Assembly: GCA_046160485.1 (NCBI GenBank)
Contig: JBJXGV010000036.1
Location: 1 to 64,000 of the forward strand
From: JBJXGV01 sp046160485
Lineage (GTDB): Bacteria; Orphanbacterota; Orphanbacteria; JBJXGV01
Direction: 5' to 3'
Length of the DNA stretch: 64,000 nt
The translations under genes and the position numbers were made by a program. The notes under the pieces were generated by a model. It was not told the origin of the DNA. It ran no database searches and was given only the letters and a program-made list of their open reading frames with translations. Below are positions 26,233 to 33,368 of the stretch, piece after piece (within the stretch, counting starts at the first letter, position 1; each line of letters begins with the position of its first letter).

Positions 26233-27062
26233 CGGCGCGAGGTCGAGAGGAAAGTCACGCGGATCTCGCCCGGCGAAAGCTCTTCGATGCGCGGGCCGAT
26301 CTCGACGCGGCGATTCTCGGCGCTCCACGGGAATCGGAGTGCCGCTTCCGCGAGCCCGACGGCGTACGTGCCGGCGAGCGCCATCAAGCAGATCCCGCGG
26401 AAGTCTTCGGCGTCGCGGATCTCCTCGTAGGCCGCGTCGCGCGCGATCGCGAGGGCAGCGACCTCGGAGGCGCTGACCGCCGACGCGTAACGCGCGTCGA
26501 CAGCCTCGAACTCGTCGACGCGGTCCTGCATCTTCGCATCGTAGAATACCGCGCCGCCGGCCGCGATCGCGGCGGCGCCGAGGAAGGCGAACGTCGACGC
26601 GCGACGCTCCATGTAGTGCGAGCTCCAGCCCGGATGGACGAGCGCGCGCGCAACCGCAGCGCGCCGCGTTTTCGGTTTCAATGGCGCGATGAGCGTGCGT
26701 GTCTCGCGTTCCGCGATGCGCAGCGTTTCCTTTCGGGTGTAGTAGCCCGGCAGCGAGATCTTCACTTCGTGAACTCCAGCGGGAAGCTCGAACGGCGCGG
26801 CGGGAAGAATCGTATCGACTTCATCTCCCGCCGTGACCCGTGCGCCGGCGGGTGCGTCCACGATCAGATGCGCTTGTCGAGTCGGCAGAAGCGTTGCGAT
26901 CGGATCGTGCGTCGGAGCGGGCTCGTCGGCGCAGGCGAGGCTCGCGACGAAGAGCGGGGCAAGAGCGATAAGCCGCGGCGTGCGGCGCGCGCGAAGTCTT
27001 CCGGTCACGCGCGCATCATATCGGCCGCGATTCCGCAGCGCAAGAACGACGGCGTCGCGCAT
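26229..27062 (-). CDS. PEGA-domain exported protein
   Basis: Up to 277 residues. A hydrophobic segment ends 'LFVASLACADEPA', a signal peptide and possible lipobox. Residues about 65-130 match a PEGA domain ('LIVDAPAGARVTAGDE', 'LPAGVHEVKISLPGYYTRKE'), a beta fold common in exported cell-envelope proteins. The C-terminal half is helical with one or two hydrophobic stretches ('TFAFLGAAAIAAGGAVFY', 'GICLMALAGTYAVGLAEAAL'), a layout seen in DUF5683-like proteins. ATG 27062 is the first Met; GTG 27008 would give a more ordinary signal peptide. It is first in the four-gene ATGA-coupled run ending in the HDAC gene and is divergent from etfBA. Confidence 0.68.
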   Translation of the reverse strand: MRDAVVLALRNRGRYDARVTGRLRARRTPRLIALAPLFVASLACADEPAPTHDPIATLLPTRQAHLIVDAPAGARVTAGDEVDTILPAAPFELPAGVHEVKISLPGYYTRKETLRIAERETRTLIAPLKPKTRRAAVARALVHPGWSSHYMERRASTFAFLGAAAIAAGGAVFYDAKMQDRVDEFEAVDARYASAVSASEVAALAIARDAAYEEIRDAEDFRGICLMALAGTYAVGLAEAALRFPWSAENRRVEIGPRIEELSPGEIRVTFLSTSRR

Positions 27063-27083
27063 CCGTACATGCGGCCAAAGCGC

Positions 27084-27111
27084 TTGACGCGGCGCGCGCG
27101 CAAAGTTTAGA
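27084..27111 (+). promoter_or_regulatory. sigma-70-type promoter for etfBA
   Basis: TTGACG (27084-27089), 16-base spacer, TTTAGA (27106-27111). The leader to the GTG at 27192 is about 75 bases. Confidence 0.55.
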
Positions 27112-27191
27112 GTCCGCGAGTTCGCCGCCGCGCGCCGGGCTTCCTTCCGCGGGCGCGGAATCCCTCTCCCAAAAACCATTTCGAGGTGCTC

Positions 27192-27983
27192 GTGCGAGCC
27201 ATCGTGTGTGTGAAGCGCGTCCCCGAGACGCCGACGTTCGAAATTGTGCCGCCGCGCGACTTGCGTTTCCGCGAGGGAACGAACTTCGCGATGAACGCGT
27301 TCGACGAATTCGCGGTCGAAGAGGCGTTGCAGCAGAAGGACAAGTTGGGGGGCGAGGTCGTCACGCTTTCCGTCGGTCCCGCCGAGAATGAAAAAATTCT
27401 GAAGGACACGCTCGCGATGGGCGCGACAGCCGCGTACCGGATATGGGACGACGCGTTCGCGGGCGGCGATCCGTTCGCGACGGCGTACCTGCTTTCGCTC
27501 GCGATTCGCAAGCTCGGCGAGTACGACCTCGTCTTCTGCGGACGCGAGGCGATCGACGGGCAGTCCGGGCTCGTCGGACCAGCGCTCGCGCGTTTCCTCG
27601 GCGCGACGACGATTACGAACCTCGCGAAGATTCGCGAAATCGATCTGGCCACGCGGAGCATCGTGGTCGAGCGCCAGCTCGAGGGCGGGCGCGAGATCCT
27701 CCGCGCAAAACTCCCCGCGGTCCTCTCGTGCACGAAGGACATGAATCATCCGCGGTATCCGTCGCTCCTCGGTATCCGCAAGGCGGCGAAGGTCGAAGTT
27801 CCTGCGTGGGGCGCTGCCGATCTTGGTGCCGACGCGTCGCGAGTGGGCGCCGCCGGCGCGCGTTTGCGGCTCGAGAGTGTAGCGCCGCCGCCGGCTCGCT
27901 CGGGCGGCGAGATCTTGCAAGGCGACGCCGAGGCCGTTACCGATGCGCTCGTCGAGCGTGTCATGGGGCTGAAGATCCTATGA
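27192..27983 (+). CDS. etfB: electron transfer flavoprotein, beta subunit
   Basis: A 263-residue EtfB. Typical family features are the N-terminal 'IVCVKRVPETP', 'NAFDEFAVEEAL', 'GRDAIDGQ'-like 'GREAIDGQSGLVGP', and the 'LPAVLSCTKDMNHPRYPSLLGIRKA' segment close to the beta-subunit signature. With EtfA it forms the FAD/AMP heterodimer that collects electrons from acyl-CoA dehydrogenases and passes them to the quinone pool through ETF:quinone oxidoreductase. The ORF is open from a GTG at 27186, but GTG 27192 has GAGG at better spacing. The stop overlaps the etfA start as ATGA, so the two subunits are translationally coupled. No dehydrogenase partner gene is in the window. Confidence 0.93.
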   Translation: MRAIVCVKRVPETPTFEIVPPRDLRFREGTNFAMNAFDEFAVEEALQQKDKLGGEVVTLSVGPAENEKILKDTLAMGATAAYRIWDDAFAGGDPFATAYLLSLAIRKLGEYDLVFCGREAIDGQSGLVGPALARFLGATTITNLAKIREIDLATRSIVVERQLEGGREILRAKLPAVLSCTKDMNHPRYPSLLGIRKAAKVEVPAWGAADLGADASRVGAAGARLRLESVAPPPARSGGEILQGDAEAVTDALVERVMGLKIL

Positions 27984-28966
27984 GCGCGCTTGCGAAGGTC
28001 TGGGTCGTTGTCGAACACAGTACCGATGGAATTCTCACGACGTCGCTCGAGGCGATCGGACTCGCGAAATCACTGACGGGCGGCGCCGTGACAGCGGTGC
28101 TTCTCGGCGACGCCGTCGGCTCCGCGGCCGACGATCTCTTCGCGTATGGCGCCTCGAACGTGATCGCCCTCGAAGACTCGCGCCTTGCCGGCTACCGCAC
28201 GGATCCGCACGCGTCGGCTCTCGGCGCACTCGTTCGCGAGCGCTCGCCGCAGCTCGTCCTCTTCGCCGGCTCGCCCCGCGGGCGCGATCTCTCGGCCGCC
28301 GTCGCGGCGGACACCGGAGCGCCCCTCGCGGTGGACGCGCTCGAAATTCGCGCGGACGAGAGCGGCATCGTTTTCGTGCGGCCTTCGTTCGGCGGCAATC
28401 TCTTCTCGACGTTGCGCGCACCGGCGGGCGCGACGGCGCTCGCGACGATTCGCGCACGCGCCTACGCGATGCCGCCGCGCGCGGACGCTCCGCCGGGCGC
28501 GGTCGAACGCGTCGCCGCGCAGATCGACGACGCGGCGATTCGCACCGAGGTCCTCGGCTTCGAGGCCGAGGCGGGCGCGACGGTCAATCTCGTCGACGCG
28601 AACGTCATCGTGGCGGGCGGACGCGGTCTCGGGAAACCGGAGAACTTCAGTCTGATGCACGAACTGGCGGGTGTTCTCGGGGGAGCCGTCGGCGCCTCGC
28701 GCGCCGTTGTCGACGCGGGATGGATCCCGTACGTTCATCAGGTCGGACAGACCGGCCGCACCGTGAAGCCGAAGCTCTACATCGCGTGCGGCATCTCCGG
28801 CGCGATCCAGCATCTTGCGGGGATGCGTACGGCCGACACGATCGTCGCGATCAACAAGGATCCGAACGCGCCGATCTTCAAGGTCGCGACGTGGGGCGTG
28901 GTCGGCGACATCTTCGAGATCGTTCCGCTCCTGACGCAGAAGTTGCGCGCGAAGCTCGGGAAGTAG
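27980..28966 (+). CDS. etfA: electron transfer flavoprotein, alpha subunit
   Basis: A 328-residue EtfA of typical length. N-terminal domain begins 'VWVVVEHSTDG', and the C-terminal FAD-binding domain carries the family block 'VAGGRGLGKPENF', 'GASRAVVDAGWIPYVHQVGQTG', 'KLYIACGISGAIQHLAGM' and 'VAINKDPNAPIFKVA'. The FAD-contacting Arg, the QTG and the ISGAIQH elements are all intact, so it should be active. The ATG overlaps etfB by four bases. Nothing in the sequence points to electron-bifurcating ETF, but that cannot be excluded. The 315-base gap after the stop holds a structured element and no gene. Confidence 0.94.
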   Translation: MSALAKVWVVVEHSTDGILTTSLEAIGLAKSLTGGAVTAVLLGDAVGSAADDLFAYGASNVIALEDSRLAGYRTDPHASALGALVRERSPQLVLFAGSPRGRDLSAAVAADTGAPLAVDALEIRADESGIVFVRPSFGGNLFSTLRAPAGATALATIRARAYAMPPRADAPPGAVERVAAQIDDAAIRTEVLGFEAEAGATVNLVDANVIVAGGRGLGKPENFSLMHELAGVLGGAVGASRAVVDAGWIPYVHQVGQTGRTVKPKLYIACGISGAIQHLAGMRTADTIVAINKDPNAPIFKVATWGVVGDIFEIVPLLTQKLRAKLGK

Positions 28967-29020
28967 CGCCCGAGACGCAGCACTCCGTGGCGAAACGACG
29001 CCCGCGCGAGAACATAAAGA

Positions 29021-29099
29021 AACCCGCGTGCTCTATCGGATCGGCTTGGCGGGACCGACAAGCCCTGACGAATCCGAGGAGGAAATCGCACGCGGGTTG
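29021..29099. ncRNA. candidate structured RNA or regulatory hairpin in the etfA-sulfatase gap
   Basis: A nested fold is visible: an 11-bp perfect outer stem (29021-29031 with 29089-29099), an inner tcggat/atccga stem, and an apical ggcttg/caagcc stem with a 10-base loop. It matches no riboswitch or RNA family I know. It could be a small RNA, a bidirectional attenuator or a long terminator; no T-run follows on either strand. The rest of the 28967-29281 gap is unusually AT-rich for this genome, and I see no gene in it. Confidence 0.4.
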
Positions 29100-29281
29100 A
29101 AACTGACCTCGCATATCGAGATCTCATTCGAAAAACGCGAGCAGTCTACGTTCCGCCCCGGGGGCTGTCAATACTTTTCATGCGCCGCCGAACAATCCTT
29201 AACTGCTGATTTTGTATTTGATTGTGCGCGTCACTTGTTCGGGCGCGCGATATCGAAAGTCCTCGTGGGCAGGCCGAGCGG

Positions 29282-31228
29282 CTATCGCAGATAACCCATC
29301 GCGCGCAGCTTCTCTTGGGTCTCTTCGTCAACGTCGCCGATCTTCGAATCGTCGCCCATCGTGCCGGCGTCGCGAAGAAACTCGTTCAACATCGTCGTGA
29401 GTTCCTCCAACACGACCGGCTGCTCGGTCAGGACATTCGTGCTCTCGGCGGGGTCGAGCGCGAGGTCGTAGAGCGCGTAGTCTCGCACGCCCCCCGGCTT
29501 CGGCAGCATCGTGAGTTTCCAACGATCGCTCCGTGCGCTCCGCATCTTTCCCTCGATCCCGTCCACGAACCGAAAGATGTTGAACGCGCCGAGGAGATTC
29601 TCGCCGCTCTCGCCGAAGAGAACGCGCGCGGGCTCGCTCGTGGTGCGGCCGGCCGCCGCTTCCGCGATCGCGGTGGAGAGGTCGCGCCCCTCCATCTCGC
29701 CGCGCCACTGAAGGCCCGACATCTGCGCGATCGTCGGCGCGACGTCGATAAGGCTCGCCTGCTGCGCCACGCGCGCCGCCGGAATCTCGGGCCCCGCGAG
29801 GATGAGGGGAATCTTCACGCTCGAGTCGTAGAGCAGGTCGCCGTGATCGAAGTAGTAGCCGTGCTCCGAGAGCCCTTCCCCGTGGTCGGCGGTCACGGCG
29901 ATGATCGTGTTCTCGGTCAGGGCGCGGTCGTCGAGGTCCTTGAATAGGCGTCCGATCTGGCGATCCGCGTAGCGAATCTCGCCGTCGTAGAGCGCCGCGG
30001 CTTGAACGACGTCGCTCGAGTCGATCAGCCCGAGATGGTTGTAGACCATCAGTTCCTTGCTCGGGTAGAAGCGCACGGCGTCGCGGAATTCGCCGTTGTA
30101 GAGACGGTCGACGAAGACGCGCTCCTCGGGCGGCGGATTGTACGGCATGTGCGGATCGCGGTAGTGAAGCCAGAGAAAAAACGGTCGCCGCTTGTCCTTG
30201 CGGCCGCGATCGGGTCGCGGCCCGACCTTTTCCGCGAGCCAGAGGATCGCGCGATCCGTCACGAGCTCCGCGCGGTCCGACTCGACCGACGTGTTCTCAT
30301 AGGCATCGAATCCCTGCGCAAGGCCGCGCTTCTCATCGAGAAACGTGGTCGTCCAGAAGCCCGCGGTGAGGTAGCCCGCGTCGCGGAAGCGCTCCGCCAG
30401 GGTGACGCGCGTGCGCGGAAGCGTGCCCCAGAGGGTGCGAATGCCATGCGTCTGCGGGTAGAGCGAGGTCATCATCGACGCGATCGCCTGGGTTGTTCGC
30501 GGCGTGGGCGTGAGTGCGTTTTCGAAGAGAACGCCGCGCCGCGCGAGCGCGTCGAGGACGGGCGATGTCAGTCGAGGATAGCCGTACGCGCTCATGTGAT
30601 CGGCGCGGAGCGTGTCGATCGTGATAATCACGACGTTCGGGCCGGTCGCGCGGTGGAGCGCGCGGGCGATGCCGCGCGTCGTCGCCGGCAAGATCGCGCC
30701 GGTGATCGCGAGCGCGGCGAGCAGCGATGTCGAGACGCGACGCGATGCGCAAATCGATCGCATCGGAATCGCGATGAAGGCGAGCGCGGCGACCGCGGTG
30801 ATCAGCGTGGCGCTTGCGTACGCGTCGGCGCTCGCTGCGTTGCCGAGGAGGAGCCGGAACTTCGCGGCGAACGCGTCGGGGTTCGCGGCGGTCGCGCGCC
30901 GCGCGAGATCGTGCGCGGGGAAGATCGACAGAACGAGCGCGACGATCGAGAAGCTCTTGTTGAAGAAGAAACTCGCAAGGAGCGCAGGAACGCCCGCGAC
31001 GAATGCCGCGCGCGCGGCCCAACCCACGGCGTGGGACGCTTCCGTTGTGATTGTCAAAAGCGCGACGTGTTTGAGGCCGAGCGAGAGGTAGCGTTCGGCG
31101 CCCGCCGTCGCGAGGCCGCGACCGATGCCGACGACGAACGCTCCGACGATCGCGACCATCACGAAACGGAGGAATGCGGGGATGGCGTCGGGTCCCGTGT
31201 CCTTCGGGCCGCGGTCTCGGGCGCTCAT
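29282..31228 (-). CDS. membrane-anchored sulfatase-superfamily hydrolase
   Basis: A 648-residue protein with about five N-terminal hydrophobic segments (residues 1-190) and a C-terminal alkaline-phosphatase-superfamily domain outside the membrane. The metal/nucleophile region is 'NVVIITIDTLRADHMSAYGY...TPTPRTTQAIASMMTSLYPQTHG', and later 'VTADHGEGLSEHG' gives the conserved Asp-His. There is no Cys-x-Pro-x-Arg formylglycine motif; a threonine sits where the nucleophile is expected, as in phosphoethanolamine or phosphoglycerol transferases and some uncharacterised hydrolases. A true sulfatase is therefore less likely than a phospho-substituent transferase or hydrolase. ATG 31228 lies four bases from the predicted transcription start, so the message may be nearly leaderless. 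Confidence 0.82.
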   Translation of the reverse strand: MSARDRGPKDTGPDAIPAFLRFVMVAIVGAFVVGIGRGLATAGAERYLSLGLKHVALLTITTEASHAVGWAARAAFVAGVPALLASFFFNKSFSIVALVLSIFPAHDLARRATAANPDAFAAKFRLLLGNAASADAYASATLITAVAALAFIAIPMRSICASRRVSTSLLAALAITGAILPATTRGIARALHRATGPNVVIITIDTLRADHMSAYGYPRLTSPVLDALARRGVLFENALTPTPRTTQAIASMMTSLYPQTHGIRTLWGTLPRTRVTLAERFRDAGYLTAGFWTTTFLDEKRGLAQGFDAYENTSVESDRAELVTDRAILWLAEKVGPRPDRGRKDKRRPFFLWLHYRDPHMPYNPPPEERVFVDRLYNGEFRDAVRFYPSKELMVYNHLGLIDSSDVVQAAALYDGEIRYADRQIGRLFKDLDDRALTENTIIAVTADHGEGLSEHGYYFDHGDLLYDSSVKIPLILAGPEIPAARVAQQASLIDVAPTIAQMSGLQWRGEMEGRDLSTAIAEAAAGRTTSEPARVLFGESGENLLGAFNIFRFVDGIEGKMRSARSDRWKLTMLPKPGGVRDYALYDLALDPAESTNVLTEQPVVLEELTTMLNEFLRDAGTMGDDSKIGDVDEETQEKLRAMGYLR

Positions 31229-31238
31229 AAGGGACGCG

Positions 31239-31251
31239 AGTCTAGCACAGC
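31239..31251 (-). promoter_or_regulatory. extended -10 promoter-like element for the sulfatase gene
   Basis: Reading the minus strand, gctgtgctagact contains TGC plus TAGACT (31244-31239). It is identical to 1302-1314. The ATG at 31228 is 10 bases past the -10. The 52-base divergent gap also holds TATGCT (31266-31271, plus strand) nine bases before the ATG at 31281. Confidence 0.42.
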
Positions 31252-31280
31252 GCCCAGGCTCCGAGTATGCTCGCGCGACG

Positions 31281-33368
31281 ATGACTCCGTCTCCGACGAG
31301 GCGCGGCGCCGCCGCGGCGCTCGCTCTTCTTCTTTTCGCGCTCGCTCTCGCGCCGCGCCTTGCGTACGTGGCCCAAACGCGGGACGCCACGTACTTCTCC
31401 GCGTTCACGCTCGACGGCGAGTGGTATCGCCTTCGCGCGGAGGAAGCGCGAGACGGCAAACTTCTTTCGGCCGAGTCTCATTTTCGCGGCCCGCTCTACG
31501 GCTGGCTCCTGGCGGGATACTTTTCGATCGCCGGCGAGAGCGTGCACGCCGTCCGTGTCGCTTCCGCGTTACTCGGCGCGGCGAATGGCGTGCTCGTCTG
31601 GGTCGCCGCGCTCCGTTTCGTATCACCAGCGGGCGCGCTCCTCGCAGCGATTTTGTACGCCGGCTACGGCACGCTCGTATTCTTCGACGGCGAGGTCCTG
31701 ACGCTGACCCTCGAAACCACGCTGCTCCTCGCATTCCTCATTGCACTGACGAGCGGGCGGCGCGCCGGGCCCGCGCTCTCCGGTCTTGCACTCGGTCTCG
31801 GCACGCTACTCCGCCCATCGGTGCTGCCTCTTATGCCGCTTGCGATCGCGTATCTTGCGGCGTCGCGGCCCGACCGTCGCGCCCGAGTCACTGCCGCCGC
31901 CGCGCATGTGGTCGTACTCGCGCTGGTCGTCGCGCCGGTCCTCGTCGGCTATCGCGTGCTGCTCGGCGACTGGATTCCCGTCTCGTCGCAGAGCGGCATC
32001 AACTTCTTCCTCGGCAATCACACCGGCGCCGATGGAAGCGCGGCGATCGCGCCGAGCACGGGCGAGCTCGACATGATGATCGCGGATCGCTATCGCGACA
32101 CGGTCGCCGAGGGTTCGCGGCGCGTCGCGGAGCGCGCAGCGGCGCGGCCGCTTCGGCCATCCGAGGTTTCGAGCCATTGGTTCGCACGCGGTCTGGAGTT
32201 CGCGCGCAGCGACCCGGCGGAGTTCGCGGCGCTCTTCGCGAAGCGCGCCTATCTAGTCGTGAGCAATCAGGAGACGGACAACAATCAGGATCTTCCGGCG
32301 TTCGTCGAGAGGCACGCCCCGTGGCTGCGCGCGATGCCGGTCGGCGCCGCGCTTCTCGTGGCGCTCGGGTTGTGCTCGCTGCCGTGGCGATGGCGCGGCG
32401 CGCTCGAGAGGCGATTCGCGCTCGCCGCCGTCGTCGCGATGTGGCTTTCGACCGCGGTCTTCCTCGTGATTTCGCGATACCGCGTGCCGCTACTTATCCT
32501 GCTTCTGCCGTTCGCGGGGGAGTCGCTCGCCGCGCTTGGGCGCGCGGCGCGCGCGAAAGCGTGGAGGGCTTTTGCTCGGCGCGCACTACCGATCGGCGCG
32601 ATCTTCATCGTTTGCGCGGCTGGACTCCACACCGTGCGATCGAGCAAGGTGCGCGCGGCGCAACACGTCAACCTCGGAATCCTCGACGAGCGCGCCGGCG
32701 ATGACGAACGCGCCGCGGAAGAGTATCGCTTCGCGCTCTCTCTCGATCCATCGATGGCTCAGGCTCGCTACGCGCTCGGCAACGCGCTCGCGCGGCTCGG
32801 TCGCCGCGGCGAGGCGCGCGCGGAGTACGAGGCTCTTCTCGTCGAGGACCCTCGTTACGCGCCCTTCGTCGCGAACAGCGCGGGAATTCTCGCGCTCGAA
32901 GAAGGCGATGCCGCCGCGGCGGTGTCGGCGTTCCGACACGCGCTCGCCGGCGATCCGGCCCCGACGACGCGCGCGAACCTGGGTGTCGCGCTCTTCGTTC
33001 TCGCGGAGTCGGAGCGCGCGCCCGATGGCGCTTTCTCGGCGGCGGCGCGCGCCCATCTCGAAGAGTCGGTTGCCGAACTCGGCGCGGCGTGGAGCAGCGG
33101 CGACGTCCCTGGCGATGTGGCCGTCGACCTGACGCGCGCGCGGCTCGCCGCGGGCGACAGCGCGCGTGCCCAGGCGGATCTCGGCGCGTGGCTCGATCGC
33201 GACGCACGCGTTGCGCGCACGCCGCGTGCCTGGCTCTTGTCGGGCGAGATCGCGCGCGCACGCGGCGACAAGGCCGCGGAAACCGACGCGCTCCGCCGCG
33301 CGCTCGCGATCGATCCGAGCATCCGCGAAGCGCGCGAACGCCTCAGCGAACTCGGCGCTTCACGCTGA
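31281..33368 (+). CDS. GT-C (PMT/ArnT-like) membrane protein with C-terminal TPR repeats
   Basis: A 695-residue protein. Residues 1-460 have about ten membrane segments and a layout of the PMT/ArnT glycosyltransferase superfamily: an acidic loop after the first segment ('SAFTLDGEWYRLRAEEARDG'), then a 'SHFRGPLYGWLLAGYFSIAG' block like that of family 39/83 proteins. Residues about 465-695 form TPR-like helices ('HVNLGILDERAGDDERAAEEYRFAL', 'ARYALGNALARLGRRGEARAEYEALL', 'AALAIDPSIREARERL'-type). A lipid-linked sugar donor and protein or lipid acceptor are inferred. ATG 31281 is the first Met and fits the TATGCT -10. The stop overlaps the convergent YfhO-like gene by 26 bases. Confidence 0.72.
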   Translation: MTPSPTRRGAAAALALLLFALALAPRLAYVAQTRDATYFSAFTLDGEWYRLRAEEARDGKLLSAESHFRGPLYGWLLAGYFSIAGESVHAVRVASALLGAANGVLVWVAALRFVSPAGALLAAILYAGYGTLVFFDGEVLTLTLETTLLLAFLIALTSGRRAGPALSGLALGLGTLLRPSVLPLMPLAIAYLAASRPDRRARVTAAAAHVVVLALVVAPVLVGYRVLLGDWIPVSSQSGINFFLGNHTGADGSAAIAPSTGELDMMIADRYRDTVAEGSRRVAERAAARPLRPSEVSSHWFARGLEFARSDPAEFAALFAKRAYLVVSNQETDNNQDLPAFVERHAPWLRAMPVGAALLVALGLCSLPWRWRGALERRFALAAVVAMWLSTAVFLVISRYRVPLLILLLPFAGESLAALGRAARAKAWRAFARRALPIGAIFIVCAAGLHTVRSSKVRAAQHVNLGILDERAGDDERAAEEYRFALSLDPSMAQARYALGNALARLGRRGEARAEYEALLVEDPRYAPFVANSAGILALEEGDAAAAVSAFRHALAGDPAPTTRANLGVALFVLAESERAPDGAFSAAARAHLEESVAELGAAWSSGDVPGDVAVDLTRARLAAGDSARAQADLGAWLDRDARVARTPRAWLLSGEIARARGDKAAETDALRRALAIDPSIREARERLSELGASR

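Noticed and set aside
24412..26430. 672-codon plus-strand open frame opposite the lipoprotein genes
   Set aside because: Arg-rich shadow; the ATGA-coupled genes on the minus strand have signal peptides and domains.
28967..29281. tRNA or known riboswitch in the etfA-sulfatase gap
   Set aside because: No cloverleaf, T-loop or recognised riboswitch core found; kept only as an unnamed structured element.
29282..31228. Classical formylglycine sulfatase
   Set aside because: The Cys/Ser-x-Pro-x-Arg motif is absent and a threonine is at the expected nucleophile position.
30002..32704. 900-codon plus-strand open frame across the sulfatase and PMT-like genes
   Set aside because: It crosses two real genes and has the Arg/Ala-rich composition of a shadow frame.
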